Below are positions 32,047-44,669 of a DNA stretch of 64,000 nucleotides, in pieces. The translations under genes and the position numbers were made by a program. The stretch's first letter is position 1, and every line of letters begins with the position of its first letter. The notes under the pieces are model-generated. The model made no database searches. It had not been told where the DNA came from and saw only the letters and a list, made by a program, of their open reading frames with translations. Source of the DNA: Microbacterium sp. SSM24 (GTDB lineage: Bacteria > Actinomycetota > Actinomycetes > Actinomycetales > Microbacteriaceae); contig NZ_JAPDNQ010000002.1 of assembly GCF_025989145.1 (NCBI RefSeq), forward strand, positions 496,001 through 560,000. The letters run 5' to 3'.

Positions 32047-34005
32047 CTAGCGCTGCTTCTCCTCGCTTCTGGCAAGTGAGCCGATCGTCGGGATCTCGCT
32101 CGTGGCGCCCCGCGCGACGGGGATGCGCGTTCCGAGAACCTGCGACACGACATCCTGCGCGATCTTCGCGGGAGTGAGTCCGGCGTCCTCGAGGATCTGC
32201 TCGCGGCTCGCGTGATCGATGAACTCATCGGGAAGGCCGAGCTCGTCGACCGCGGTGTCGATGCCCGCCTCGCGCAGCACCTGGCGCACCCGGGTGCCGA
32301 TGCCTCCGACACGGATGCCGTCCTCGAGCGTGATGACGAGGCGATGGGATGCCGCGAGCTCGACGATCGACGGCTGCACCGGCACCACCCACCGGGGGTC
32401 GACCACGGTCGAGCCGATCCCCTGCGCCCGCAGGCGCTCGGCGACGTCGACGGCGATGTGCGCCATCGGCCCGATGCCCACGATGAGCACGTCCTCGGCA
32501 TCCGATCGCGAGAGCACGTCCACACCGTCGTCGAGGCGCTCGAGGGCGGGAAGCTCAGGGCTCACCGCGCCCTTCGGGAAGCGGATGACGGTCGGTGCGT
32601 CCTCGACCTCGACCGCCTCCTGCAGAACCTCGCGCAGACGCGGCTCGTCCCGGGGGACCGCGATGCGGATGTGCGGCACGATCTGGAGCATCGCAAGGTC
32701 CCAGATGCCGTGGTGGCTCGGCCCGTCGGGACCGGTGACCCCGGCGCGGTCGAGCACGAACGTCACGCCGGCGCGGTGGAGCGCGACATCCATCAGCACC
32801 TGATCGAAGGCGCGATTCATGAAGGTCGCGTAGATGGCGACGACGGGGTGCAGTCCGCCGAAAGCGAGCCCCGCGGCCGATGCGACGGCGTGCTGCTCGG
32901 CGATGCCGACGTCGTACACGCGCTCGGGGAAGCGCTGCGCGAACGGCAGCAGCCCGGTCGGGCGCAGCATCGCCGCCGTCATGGCGATGATGTCGTCGCG
33001 CCGCTCCCCCACTGCGACGAGCTCATTTGCGAAGACATCGGTCCAGGCGGTCGCACCACTGGAACCGCCGACCGTCTTTCCTGTCGCGGGGTCGATCTTG
33101 CCGACGGCGTGGAAGGCGTCGGCCTCGTCGTCGAGGGCCGGCTGGTAGCCACGGCCCTTCTCTGTGATCGCATGCACGATGACCGGCGCACCGTAGGTCT
33201 TCGCGAGCTCGAGCGTCTCGATGAGGGTCGGCAGATCGTGACCGTCCACCGGACCGAGGTACTTGATGTCGAGGTTGGAGTACAGCGCGGCGTTGTTCGT
33301 GAATCGCGAGAGGAAGCCGTGGGTTCCGCCGCGGACGCCGCGATACACCGCGCGTGCGGCGGGCCCGAGCTTGCGGAACAGACTGTCGGAGCCGCGATGA
33401 AGGTTGCGGTACGCATCCGCCGTGCGCACCCGGTTGAGGTAGCGGGCCATGCCGCCGATGGTCGGCGCGTACGAGCGGCCGTTGTCGTTGACGACGATGA
33501 TCAGGTTGCGGTCGTTGTCGTCGGAGATGTTGTTGAGCGCCTCCCACGTCATGCCACCCGTGAGCGCGCCGTCGCCGACCACGGCGATCACATGCCGATC
33601 TTTGCGGCCCGTGCGCGTCAGCGCGCGGGAGACGCCGTCCGCCCAGCTCAGCGAGCTGGACGCGTGGGAGGACTCCACGACATCGTGCGGACTCTCCGAC
33701 CGCTGCGGGTAGCCGGCCAGCCCACCGCGTGAGCGGAGCGCCGAGAAGTCCTGGCGCCCTGTGAGCAGCTTGTGAACGTAGGACTGATGCCCGGTGTCGA
33801 ACACGAACGGATCGGCCGGCGAGTCGAACACACGGTGGAGGGCGATGGTCAGTTCGACGACGCCGAGGTTCGGTCCGAGGTGACCGCCCGTGCGCGCGAC
33901 GTTCTCGATGAGGAAGCCGCGGATCTCCCCCGCCAGTTCCTCGAGCTGATCGGTGCTCAGGGCATCGAGATCTCGGGGTCCGGCGATCGACGACAGCAGC
34001 GACAT
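32047..34005 (-). CDS. dxs: 1-deoxy-D-xylulose-5-phosphate synthase
   Basis: Dxs condenses pyruvate and glyceraldehyde 3-phosphate with thiamine diphosphate, the first step of the MEP isoprenoid pathway. The 652-residue protein shows HLGPNLGVVELTIALH, the TPP motif GDGALTGGMTWEALNN with IIVVNDN, and the C-terminal transketolase region AEQHAVASAAGLAF. ATG 34005 is supported by a GAAGGGAG ribosome site. The downstream HNH gene ends opposite in the same direction after a 73-bp gap. Confidence 0.96.
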   Translation of the reverse strand: MSLLSSIAGPRDLDALSTDQLEELAGEIRGFLIENVARTGGHLGPNLGVVELTIALHRVFDSPADPFVFDTGHQSYVHKLLTGRQDFSALRSRGGLAGYPQRSESPHDVVESSHASSSLSWADGVSRALTRTGRKDRHVIAVVGDGALTGGMTWEALNNISDDNDRNLIIVVNDNGRSYAPTIGGMARYLNRVRTADAYRNLHRGSDSLFRKLGPAARAVYRGVRGGTHGFLSRFTNNAALYSNLDIKYLGPVDGHDLPTLIETLELAKTYGAPVIVHAITEKGRGYQPALDDEADAFHAVGKIDPATGKTVGGSSGATAWTDVFANELVAVGERRDDIIAMTAAMLRPTGLLPFAQRFPERVYDVGIAEQHAVASAAGLAFGGLHPVVAIYATFMNRAFDQVLMDVALHRAGVTFVLDRAGVTGPDGPSHHGIWDLAMLQIVPHIRIAVPRDEPRLREVLQEAVEVEDAPTVIRFPKGAVSPELPALERLDDGVDVLSRSDAEDVLIVGIGPMAHIAVDVAERLRAQGIGSTVVDPRWVVPVQPSIVELAASHRLVITLEDGIRVGGIGTRVRQVLREAGIDTAVDELGLPDEFIDHASREQILEDAGLTPAKIAQDVVSQVLGTRIPVARGATSEIPTIGSLARSEEKQR

Positions 34006-34058
34006 CCGCGCTCCCTTCCCGGCCCGGCTGGGCGTTGTCAGTCTACCCGTGACACACC

Positions 34059-34095
34059 GGAGGGGCCGGAGCGCTTGCGCGCTGCCGACCCCTCC
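34059..34095 (-). terminator. hairpin between acnA and dxs
   Basis: GGAGGGG and CCCCTCC form the base of a hairpin with an inner AGCGC/GCGCT stem, right after the acnA stop. There is no U-tract, so termination strength is uncertain. Confidence 0.5.
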
Positions 34096-34104
34096 AGGTA
34101 TGCG

Positions 34105-36939
<2,835 letters not shown>

Positions 36940-37049
36940 GTCTGTCTCCTTCGTCGGCGGCGGGAGCGGGATCGAAGCCCGGCACTCCCCATCTTCCCCC
37001 GCCCGGGACCCCTCGGCTAGTGAGGGTGACCTAATCCTCGGCGGAGCGA

Positions 37050-37073
37050 ATTTATCTTGATATCAAGATAAAT
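37050..37073. promoter_or_regulatory. 24-bp perfect palindrome upstream of acnA
   Basis: The two arms are TTATCTTGA and TCAAGATAA around a central TA with an extra base on each side; it is fully self-complementary over 24 bp. Strongly AT-rich against the surrounding sequence. It lies 3 bp below the DUF3159 stop and 111 bp upstream of acnA on the minus strand. A minus-strand TAAATT overlaps its end and could be a -10. The layout fits a dimeric (for example MarR- or TetR-type) operator; the protein is not identified. Confidence 0.72.
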
Positions 37074-37076
37074 GTA

Positions 37077-37865
37077 TCACTCCGCGGCGGGATCGGCGCG
37101 CGACTCACGGTGGGGGTAGAGGGCGCGAACGGCGAGCCAGGTGACCGCGACGAGGGGCGCGAACAGCGGCAGCCCCATCACGAGCTTGAACGTGCCCAGA
37201 GCGGTGACGTCGCCCGCGAAGTAGAGCGGAACCTGCACCAGCAGCCGTGCCGCGAAGAGCGAGGCCCACGCGATCGCGAGCCAGAAGAACACCCGGCGCT
37301 TGCGCTTATCTGCACGCCACGCGGTTCCCTCGCCCATGAGGAATCCGACGGCCAGACCGATCAGCGACCACCCGATGAGCGCTGACACGAGGAAGGCTGT
37401 GCCGTATACCGCGTTCGTGATGAACCCGGGGATGAAGCTGTCCTCCCCCCTCCCCGTCAGCAGCGAGAGGCCGGCGGCGGCCGCAGCCGCGACCAGGCCG
37501 CCGATCGCGGCCGCGGCGGACTGCCGCTGCACCAGGCGAACGAGGGTGAACACCGCCGCGAGACCGACCGACAGCACGAGGCTGAGAAGAAGGTTCCCCG
37601 ATCGGGTCGCGGGATCGTAGGTCGCCGTCCACGCGACCAGGAAGACGACACCGGGGAGGACGGACTCGAGCACACCGCGCCAGCCGCCCATCGCGGCCCA
37701 GACCACGTGCCCCGTGGACTTGCCCTCGGCGGGGTCGAGCCCGGCGCGCTTCGCGGCGCTGCCGAGCGCCGCACCCAGAAGGTCCGAAGCGGATGCCTCG
37801 GTCGCGGGCGGCGGCGTCAGGTCGGCGCTGCGCTCGGCATCCTCGGGCTTCGATGCGTCGCTCAC
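37077..37865 (-). CDS. DUF3159 membrane protein
   Basis: A 262-residue actinobacterial membrane protein with about six helices from residue 70 on (FLVAWTATYDPATRSGNLLL marks the first). The N-terminal 55 residues are acidic and soluble. The family is usually found next to DUF3710 and dut, as here. GTG 37865 overlaps the DUF3710 stop by 4 nt. Function is unknown; the intracellular septation protein A-like fold has been suggested for the family. Confidence 0.88.
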   Translation of the reverse strand: MSDASKPEDAERSADLTPPPATEASASDLLGAALGSAAKRAGLDPAEGKSTGHVVWAAMGGWRGVLESVLPGVVFLVAWTATYDPATRSGNLLLSLVLSVGLAAVFTLVRLVQRQSAAAAIGGLVAAAAAAGLSLLTGRGEDSFIPGFITNAVYGTAFLVSALIGWSLIGLAVGFLMGEGTAWRADKRKRRVFFWLAIAWASLFAARLLVQVPLYFAGDVTALGTFKLVMGLPLFAPLVAVTWLAVRALYPHRESRADPAAE

Positions 37866-38461
37866 GCGGATCCGGGGGTGGCAGGCATGCGCAGCGGGAT
37901 GAGATCGCGCGGCGGCATCGGTGAGCCGCCGCGCACCACGACGATCGAACGGAAGAGATCCTCGACCGCGGCCGCGGCCTCGACGTCCGACGTCGCAGCG
38001 CCGCCGATGACTCCGCGCAGGAACCATCGCGGGCCGTCGACGCCGATGAACCGGGCGAGGCGCTTGCCGGCCGAGCTGTCAGGTCCGGCGACGACGGGCA
38101 CCTCCGCCAGGAGCTCCGGTCCCAACGGGCCCTCGCGCTCCTCGACACGACCGCCCTGCTGACGGATCTGCGCACGGATCTGCTCACGCGTCTCCGCCCA
38201 CAGCCCCGCCGTGCGCGGGGCAGCGAACGGCTGCACCTGGAGCGTCGAGTCGGCGTAGTCGAGACCGACGGCGACGATGCGCTTGGTCTGCTCCTCGACC
38301 TCGAGCCGCAGGTTCAGCCCCTCACGAGGAAGGATCTTGATGCCGCCGAGATCGATGTACGGCCGCACCGGATTGGCCTCGGACTCGTCGAAGGGTCCGG
38401 TGACCGCGCGGTCCTCCGGTGCGTCCTTCTGCGGGGCGTCTGCGGGTGTGGGATCGGTCAT
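37862..38461 (-). CDS. DUF3710 family protein
   Basis: A 199-residue soluble protein with RPYIDLGGIKILPREGLNLR, the LQVQPFAAPRTAGLW core and WFLRGVIGGAA, diagnostic of DUF3710. The family is restricted to Actinobacteria and regularly follows dut. Function is not known. It is translationally coupled to DUF3159 (GTGA). Confidence 0.93.
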   Translation of the reverse strand: MTDPTPADAPQKDAPEDRAVTGPFDESEANPVRPYIDLGGIKILPREGLNLRLEVEEQTKRIVAVGLDYADSTLQVQPFAAPRTAGLWAETREQIRAQIRQQGGRVEEREGPLGPELLAEVPVVAGPDSSAGKRLARFIGVDGPRWFLRGVIGGAATSDVEAAAAVEDLFRSIVVVRGGSPMPPRDLIPLRMPATPGSA

Positions 38462-38520
38462 GCGAGGACTCCGTCCTTCTGTGTATATCTCGGTCGCGGG
38501 GAGCTCCCCGCGAGGACTCG

Positions 38521-38979
38521 CTAGCGCTCGTCGGCGGCTCCGCCGCGCCCCCGCCCGGTGGACCCGAAGCCGCCCTCGCCGCGAACGCTGTCGGGCAGAG
38601 TCTCCACGGGGATGAATCGCGCGCGAGGCACGGGCATGACGATCAGCTGAGCGATCCGGTCGCCCACGGCGATGTCGTGCGCGTGCTCGGGATCGGTGTT
38701 GAGCAGGATGACCTTGATCTCGCCGCGGTAGCCCGCATCGACGGTGCCAGGGGCGTTCACGACGGTGATGCCGTGCTTGGCCGCCAGCCCGCTGCGCGGG
38801 ACGACGAACGCGACGTGGCCCTCCGGCAGCGCGATGCGCACTCCCGTTCCCACCATCGCCCGCCGGCCGGGCTCGAGGCGCACGGCCTCGGCGGCGACCA
38901 GGTCGGCACCGGCGTCGCCCGGGTGCGCGTACACCGGGACGTCGGAAGCGATAATGGGGACGTCCACCGTTTCAGTCAC
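38521..38979 (-). CDS. dut: dUTP diphosphatase
   Basis: The 152-residue enzyme hydrolyses dUTP to dUMP. All five trimeric dUTPase motifs are visible: GDAGADL, VPRSGLAAKHGI, NAPGTVDAGYRGEIKV, DRIAQLIVMPV and RGEGGFGSTGRG. GTG 38979 is supported by TACCCT (minus, 38991-38986) 6 nt upstream, a leaderless start. Its promoter therefore lies inside the divergent DUF3093 gene. Confidence 0.96.
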   Translation of the reverse strand: MTETVDVPIIASDVPVYAHPGDAGADLVAAEAVRLEPGRRAMVGTGVRIALPEGHVAFVVPRSGLAAKHGITVVNAPGTVDAGYRGEIKVILLNTDPEHAHDIAVGDRIAQLIVMPVPRARFIPVETLPDSVRGEGGFGSTGRGRGGAADER

Positions 38980-38982
38980 CCA

Positions 38983-39480
38983 ATGAGGGTAATGCAGAAG
39001 ACAACACTCGATGTCGGGGCCGGCGAGTATCGCGAAAGGCTCGGTCCCTCTTTGTGGATCCTGGTGAGCGCGGCGCTGGCCGGGCCTATGGCCGCACTCG
39101 TGTTCACGCCCATCGACACGACGCTCGCGCTCGTGATCGGCGCGGTCGTCGGGGTGACGGTCGTGGCGCTGCTCGTGGCGGGCTCCCCCGTCGTGACGAT
39201 CAGGGAGGGTGTGCTGCGCGCGGGGCGCGCGCACATCGATGTCGCCCTTCTGGGCGATCCCGTGGCCGTCACCGGAGACGAGGCGAGGACGGCACGCGGA
39301 GCGGGACTGGATCCGCGATCGTGGCATCTGATCCGCGGCGGGATCGACGCCGTGGTGGTGGTGTCGGTGATCGACCCCGACGACCCGACTCCGGCGTGGG
39401 TGGTGTCCACCCGCACGCCGGATCGGCTCGTCGCGGCGGTGCGCCGCGCTCAGATCACGCGGCGCACTCCGAGCAGATAG
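38983..39480 (+). CDS. DUF3093 membrane protein
   Basis: A 165-residue protein with two membrane helices in its first 80 residues (SLWILVSAALAGPMAALVFT and TLALVIGAVVGVTVVALLVAG) and a small cytoplasmic domain ending TRTPDRLVAAVRRA. DUF3093 is always near dut in Actinobacteria. ATG 38983 is used; ATG 38992 is equally possible. It starts only 3 bp from the divergent dut start and overlaps DUF4193 by 26 bp at the 3' end. Confidence 0.85.
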   Translation: MRVMQKTTLDVGAGEYRERLGPSLWILVSAALAGPMAALVFTPIDTTLALVIGAVVGVTVVALLVAGSPVVTIREGVLRAGRAHIDVALLGDPVAVTGDEARTARGAGLDPRSWHLIRGGIDAVVVVSVIDPDDPTPAWVVSTRTPDRLVAAVRRAQITRRTPSR

Positions 39481-39748
39481 GCCCTTGGGCGGTGTCGTGA
39501 TCGAGCTGCGAACGGTGCTTCACGAGGAAGCAGTTCGAGCACGTGAACTCGTCTTCCTGCGGGGGCAGGACGACGACGTCGAGCTCGAGGTCCGACAGAT
39601 CTGCTCCCGGCAGCTCGAAGCCTGACGGGTTGTCGGCGTCCTCCACATCGACCGCGCCCGAGAGCTTGTCGGGGACGCGCTCCTTCAGCGCCTCGATCGA
39701 CTCGCTGTCGTCCTCGGTCTTGCGGGGGGCGTCGTAATCGGTGGCCAT
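39455..39748 (-). CDS. DUF4193 zinc-ribbon-like protein
   Basis: A 97-residue acidic protein with TCSNCFLVKH and PICSECAA, two CxxC pairs that form a probable zinc site, as in the DUF4193 family (Rv2699c type). The first 60 residues are acidic and probably disordered. It is convergent with DUF3093, with a 26-bp overlap. The family is found in most Actinobacteria; role unknown. Confidence 0.92.
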   Translation of the reverse strand: MATDYDAPRKTEDDSESIEALKERVPDKLSGAVDVEDADNPSGFELPGADLSDLELDVVVLPPQEDEFTCSNCFLVKHRSQLDHDTAQGPICSECAA

Positions 39749-39958
39749 GCGTAAGCGTCTCAACTTCCGGAGTATTTCGGGTGCGCGCCCTTTCGGGCGG
39801 CGATAGTTTGCATGACGGGGCTCGTTTTCGCAAATGCTGAAGATCGGATGCCCCGCCCTGCGTCCGCCTGAAACTCGCGCCACGCGCGGGATATTCCCGG
39901 CCGTCCACATCCCCTGTGTCAGCATGGGCGGGACATGCAGGATCGGAGGCGCGTTCGC

Positions 39959-40999
39959 ATGGAACAGCTCAAGGTGATCGGAACCGAGGACGACAGTCTC
40001 GTCCTGGCGACCGAGTCCGGCGAGAGGTTCGTACTCGCCGTCGACGAGGTACTGCGCATCGAGCTGCGCAAAGCGCGCCGTGAGCGCGACGGCGAGACGC
40101 AGGGCGCGCGTCCGAGCCCCCGCGAGATCCAGTCGCACATCCGTGCCGGACTGTCCGCCGACGAGGTCGCGAGCCTGCTCGGCGCGCGCGTCGAGGACGT
40201 CATCCGGTTCGAAGGCCCCGTGCTCGCCGAGCGCGAGCATGTCGTCGGCCAGGCGTTGGCGGTCCCCGTGCTGCTCGGCGGCGATTTCGATTCGGACACC
40301 AATCCCACCTTCGGGGCGGCGGTGCGCGCCAAGCTGGCCGATGCGGGAGCGATCGCGGAGCGCTGGACCAGCTGGAAGGATCACACCGGCTGGATCGTGA
40401 AGCTCGAGTTCACCGCGAACGACGTGGACCACGACGCGCGCTGGGGGTTCGATCCCCGACGCAGCACGCTCTCCCCGCTCAACGCCGATGCGATCCAGTT
40501 GTCGAGACAGGGTTCGCTCCCGGACGGCCTGATCCCGCGCCTGCGCGCGCTCGACACCGCTCCGGCGAAGGACGACACCCGCTTCGACAGCGGCGCGTTC
40601 GGCCCTCGGAAGCTTCCCGACGCCGACCTCCAATCGCCCGACCTTCCCGCTCCGGCAGCGGCTGCCGTTCAACAGGCGGCCATCAAACGTGCGGACGAGC
40701 CGGTGGCCACGTCCGCCGAGACGGCCGATCTGCTCGAGGCTCTTCGGCGCCGCCGCGGTCAGCGTGAGCCGCTGCCCGGTACCGAGGAATCGGCATCGAG
40801 TCGATCGCACTCCCCCGTGGCGCTGTTCGATGCGCTCGAGCCCGGCTATGACGAAGCTCCTGTCGACGACGACGACGAGGACATCGACTTCGATTCGCCG
40901 CCGACCGTCGCCGAAGTCGCCGAGGCGGGGCGTCGCAAGGGCCGTACTTCGATGCCGTCCTGGGACGAGATCGTCTTCGGCGCTCGCACCGAGGACTGA
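39959..40999 (+). CDS. sepH: septation protein SepH
   Basis: A 346-residue protein with the DUF3071/SepH N-terminus: EQLKVIGTEDDSLVLATESG, followed by PREIQSHIRAGLSADEVASL and a HTH-like region ERWTSWKDHTGWIV. In Streptomyces SepH binds FtsZ and promotes Z-ring assembly. The C-terminal 150 residues are low-complexity acidic. GGAGG 9 nt before ATG 39959 decides the start. It precedes the phosphodiesterase as convergent neighbours. Confidence 0.92.
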   Translation: MEQLKVIGTEDDSLVLATESGERFVLAVDEVLRIELRKARRERDGETQGARPSPREIQSHIRAGLSADEVASLLGARVEDVIRFEGPVLAEREHVVGQALAVPVLLGGDFDSDTNPTFGAAVRAKLADAGAIAERWTSWKDHTGWIVKLEFTANDVDHDARWGFDPRRSTLSPLNADAIQLSRQGSLPDGLIPRLRALDTAPAKDDTRFDSGAFGPRKLPDADLQSPDLPAPAAAAVQQAAIKRADEPVATSAETADLLEALRRRRGQREPLPGTEESASSRSHSPVALFDALEPGYDEAPVDDDDEDIDFDSPPTVAEVAEAGRRKGRTSMPSWDEIVFGARTED

Positions 41000-41003
41000 T
41001 CCG

Positions 41004-42119
41004 TCAGGCGAACGCCCCGAGGCGCAGCAACGGGACCACCCGCTCCTCCGGAGTGAGCGAGCCGTGTTGCCCGACCATCTTCTGCGGCCCTTTGTCGGCG
41101 AGGCGGTCGTCGTAGTAGACGACGTTCGATCGCGCGGCCACGATCACGTCTCCGATCCGCGGGGCGACCTCGGCATCCACCGGGCCCATGAGTCCTGATG
41201 CGATCAGCTCACTGCGGGACATGACCCAGGATCGGGATGCCTCGGCAACCCGCCAGTTGTGCAGCACGGCCTGAGCCTCGCCCGGCTCGGCGTAGAGGTG
41301 CAGCATCCGCGGCTCTCCGCCGATCAGGTGCACCCCGTCGAGCAGCGGGTCGTCGTCATGCAGCAGGATGTGGCGGTGCCTCGGCACATCCACCATTCCG
41401 TGGTCGGCGGTCACGATCGCGCCGACGCCCGGAGCGAGTGATTCGGCGAGGATGCGGGCGGCGGCATCCATTCGTTCGAGGCCCACGAGCCACTCGTCCG
41501 ACTCCCAGCCGCGGCGGTGTCCGATGCCGTCGAGCTCAGGGGCGTAGAGGTAGACGAGTGAGCCGGGAGTGCGGGATGCCAGGTCCGCGGCCGTCTCGAA
41601 GCGCTCGACGAGGTCGTCCACGCCGTGGAACTCCGCGCCCGCCTGCGTCGCCGCCGTGAAGCCCGTTCCGGCGTACTCGCGCTTCGTCACGGTGAAGAAG
41701 GGCCGTCCGGACGACGACGTGAGCGGCACCGACCGCTGCCACGACTGCGGCAGGCCGTCGGTGTCCCAGCCGCGCAGCTGATTGATCACGTCGTCGGTGC
41801 CGGGCACGCGCGCACGGTAGCCGACGATGCCGTGCGCACCTGGCGCCGTCGCCGTCAGCAGGCTCGTGAGAGCGGATGCCGTCGTCGAGGGGAACACCGT
41901 GCGCGCGACATCCTTCTTCGTGCCGGCCTGGGCGAGGAAGCGCGCGTGCCCCGCGCGTGCGGCGAGGTTGATCGCGCCGAGTCCGTCGACGACGAGGATC
42001 ACCGCGCTCGTGGCGGGGGCGAACCAGTCCGAACGGCCGTCGAGCGCCGCCGACAACTGCGGCACGACACCGGTGAGGCTCCGGGCTCGCGGCGGGTCCG
42101 CGGGTAGGCTGAGGGACAT
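41004..42119 (-). CDS. nucleotide pyrophosphatase/phosphodiesterase (alkaline phosphatase superfamily)
   Basis: A 371-residue protein with [12 protein letters not shown] (metal site), [15 protein letters not shown] (nucleophile Thr) and [14 protein letters not shown] (His/Asp metal site), matching the NPP-type phosphodiesterase superfamily. [10 protein letters not shown] provides further metal ligands. It stands next to sepH and parC in Actinobacteria. No signal peptide is obvious; substrate unknown. Confidence 0.9.
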   Translation of the reverse strand: MSLSLPADPPRARSLTGVVPQLSAALDGRSDWFAPATSAVILVVDGLGAINLAARAGHARFLAQAGTKKDVARTVFPSTTASALTSLLTATAPGAHGIVGYRARVPGTDDVINQLRGWDTDGLPQSWQRSVPLTSSSGRPFFTVTKREYAGTGFTAATQAGAEFHGVDDLVERFETAADLASRTPGSLVYLYAPELDGIGHRRGWESDEWLVGLERMDAAARILAESLAPGVGAIVTADHGMVDVPRHRHILLHDDDPLLDGVHLIGGEPRMLHLYAEPGEAQAVLHNWRVAEASRSWVMSRSELIASGLMGPVDAEVAPRIGDVIVAARSNVVYYDDRLADKGPQKMVGQHGSLTPEERVVPLLRLGAFA

Positions 42120-42182
42120 CGGGGCCAGTCTCGCACACAGGCGATCGGCCCCCGCCGCTCCGCCGTAACCCGAGGCTCCGTC

Positions 42183-44642
42183 ATGCCCGCATCCCGCACC
42201 GAATCCACCCCCATCGACCACGGCCGCATCGAAGACGTCGATGTCGCCACCGAGATGCAGGGGTCCTTCCTCGAGTACGCGTACTCGGTCATCTACTCCC
42301 GGGCGCTGCCCGATGCCCGTGACGGGCTGAAGCCCGTCCAGCGCCGCATCCTCTTCCAAATGGCGGACATGGGCCTGCGGCCGGACCGCGGGCACGTGAA
42401 GAGCGCCCGCGTCGTCGGCGAGGTGATGGGAAAGCTCCACCCCCACGGCGACGCCCCCATCTACGACGCCCTCGTGCGCCTCGCGCAGCCGTTCTCGCTC
42501 CGCGTGCCCCTGGTCGACGGCCACGGCAACTTCGGATCGCTCGACGACGGCCCCGCCGCACCGCGCTACACGGAGGCCCGTCTCGCTGCGCCCGCGCTCG
42601 CACTGACCGAGAATCTCGACGAGGATGTCGTCGACTTCATCCCCAACTACGACGGGCAGTTCCAGCAGCCCGAGGTGCTCCCCGCTGCGTACCCGAACCT
42701 GCTGGTCAACGGCGCCACCGGCATCGCGGTCGGCATGGCGACGAACATGGCGCCCCACAATCTCATCGAGGTCGTGGGTGCGGCGATCCACCTGCTCGAC
42801 AATCCCGAGGCGACCGTCGACGAGCTCATGGAGTTCGTCCCCGGGCCGGATCTCCCCTCCGGCGGCATCATCGTCGGCCTCGACGGGATCAAGGACGCCT
42901 ACGAGAAGGGACGCGGTTCGTTCCGCACGCGCGCCAAGGTCTCCGTCGAGTCCCTCGGCCCGCGCCGCACCGGCATCGTCGTCACCGAACTCCCATACCT
43001 GGTCGGTCCCGAGCGGATCATCGAGAAGATCAAAGACGCCGTCAACGCCAAGAAGCTGCAGGGCATCGCCGACGTCACCGACCTCACCGACCGCCATCAC
43101 GGCCTTCGCCTGGTGATCGGGATCAAGACGGGCTTCGACCCTCAGGCGGTGCTCGAGCACCTCTACCGGCTCACCCCGCTCGAGGACTCTTTCAGCATCA
43201 ACAACGTCGCGCTCGTCGAAGGCCAGCCGCAGACCCTCGGGCTCCGCGAGCTGCTGCGCGTCTACCTCGCCCACAGGCTGAGCGTCGTGACGCGGCGAAG
43301 CGCCTACCGGCTGGCGCGTCGCAAGGAGCGGCTGCACCTCGTCGAGGGTCTGCTCGTCGCGATCGTCGACATCGACGAGGTCATCCAGGTCATCCGCACG
43401 TCCGACGACGGCGAGGCCGCGCGTACGCGCCTGATGGATGTCTTCGACCTGTCGGAAGCGCAAGCGGAGTACATCCTCGAGCTGCGTCTGCGCCGCCTCA
43501 CGCGGTTCTCGCGCATCGAGCTCGAGGCCGAGCGCGACAAGCTCAAGGCCGAGATCACCGAGCTCGAGGAGCTCCTCGGCAGCGAGGTGCTGCTGCGTGC
43601 GCAGGTCGCACGCGAGCTCGACGTGGCCGCGGAGACGTACGGCACGCCCCGCCGCACCCTGCTGCTCAACGGCGGCCCCGTCGCACCTCGCTCCCGTGCG
43701 GCCGCCGCTGCCGCGGACCTGCAGATCGCCGACACGCCATGCCGCGTGTTCCTCTCCGCGACGGGCCGGATGGTGCGCGCCGAACTCGCCGCCGACGCCC
43801 CCAACGGCGGGATCGTCCCGCCGTCTCGCCGCGCGAAGCACGACGCGATCCGGGCGTGGGTCGACTCGACCACACGCGGCGACGTCGGCGCGGTCACGAG
43901 CCACGGCCGCCTCATCCGCTTCTCCCCCGTCGACCTTCCGTCCGTCCCTGGGAACTCCGTACAGCTCGCGGCGGGAACGCGTGCCGATCAGTACCTCGGA
44001 CTCGGCTCGGGAGAGCACGTCGTCGCGGTCGTGCCGCTCGAGGATGGTCCGCCGATCGCGATCGGAACCCTGCACGGCACGGTGAAGCGCGTCGCCGCGT
44101 CCGAACTCGGCACCAAGCACGACATCGAGATCATCGCGCTGCGCGACGGTGACCGCGTCGTCGGTGCGGCGCCGGCATCCGACGGCGCGGAACTCGTCTT
44201 CGTGGCGAGCGACGCTCAGCTGCTCCGATTCGACGCGGCCTCGGTGCGCCCCCAAGGACGCTCTGCCGGCGGCATGGCGGGCATCCGCCTGGGCGACGGC
44301 GCCGAGGTCATCGCGTTCACCGTGGTGGGAGCATCCGCCTTCGATGCCGTCGTGGTGACCGTCGCCGGCTCGGGCGCCGCGCTGGCCGGAACGGATGCCG
44401 GAAGCGCCAAGGTGTCCGCGTTCACCGAGTTCCCGGCGAAGGGTCGTGCCACGGGCGGGGTCCGCGCGCAACGGTTCCTGAAGGGCGAGGACGCGCTCAC
44501 ACACGCGTGGATCGGTACGGAGCCGCGGGCCGTCGGCGCCGATGGAGCGACGCGCGCGCTGCCGGAACCGGGCGCGAAGCGCGATGCCTCGGGCACGCCG
44601 CTCGACGGTGTGATCGGCGCGATCGGAACCGGGATCCGCTGA
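42183..44642 (+). CDS. parC: DNA topoisomerase IV subunit A
   Basis: The 819-residue GyrA/ParC family subunit breaks and rejoins [20 protein letters not shown], the quinolone-region [16 protein letters not shown] and [10 protein letters not shown] with the catalytic Tyr are visible, followed by the C-terminal beta-pinwheel. It lies convergent with parE, an unusual order (normally parE and parC are separated in Actinobacteria, or same direction). Topoisomerase IV subunits in Actinobacteria are sometimes annotated as second gyrases. Confidence 0.92.
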   Translation: MPASRTESTPIDHGRIEDVDVATEMQGSFLEYAYSVIYSRALPDARDGLKPVQRRILFQMADMGLRPDRGHVKSARVVGEVMGKLHPHGDAPIYDALVRLAQPFSLRVPLVDGHGNFGSLDDGPAAPRYTEARLAAPALALTENLDEDVVDFIPNYDGQFQQPEVLPAAYPNLLVNGATGIAVGMATNMAPHNLIEVVGAAIHLLDNPEATVDELMEFVPGPDLPSGGIIVGLDGIKDAYEKGRGSFRTRAKVSVESLGPRRTGIVVTELPYLVGPERIIEKIKDAVNAKKLQGIADVTDLTDRHHGLRLVIGIKTGFDPQAVLEHLYRLTPLEDSFSINNVALVEGQPQTLGLRELLRVYLAHRLSVVTRRSAYRLARRKERLHLVEGLLVAIVDIDEVIQVIRTSDDGEAARTRLMDVFDLSEAQAEYILELRLRRLTRFSRIELEAERDKLKAEITELEELLGSEVLLRAQVARELDVAAETYGTPRRTLLLNGGPVAPRSRAAAAAADLQIADTPCRVFLSATGRMVRAELAADAPNGGIVPPSRRAKHDAIRAWVDSTTRGDVGAVTSHGRLIRFSPVDLPSVPGNSVQLAAGTRADQYLGLGSGEHVVAVVPLEDGPPIAIGTLHGTVKRVAASELGTKHDIEIIALRDGDRVVGAAPASDGAELVFVASDAQLLRFDAASVRPQGRSAGGMAGIRLGDGAEVIAFTVVGASAFDAVVVTVAGSGAALAGTDAGSAKVSAFTEFPAKGRATGGVRAQRFLKGEDALTHAWIGTEPRAVGADGATRALPEPGAKRDASGTPLDGVIGAIGTGIR

Positions 44643-44669
44643 TCGCGGCCCGCCCGCCGCACGGCCGGA

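Noticed and set aside
37862..38461. Alternative reading of the DUF3710 region as a plus-strand gene
   Set aside because: The minus-strand protein carries the DUF3710 signature and is coupled to DUF3159; the plus frame has no similarity.
41004..44504. Large minus-strand open frame running through the phosphodiesterase into the antisense of parC
   Set aside because: The conserved protein starts at ATG 42119; the extension is antisense to parC and composition is of repeated Asp/Arg/Glu-type shadow residues.
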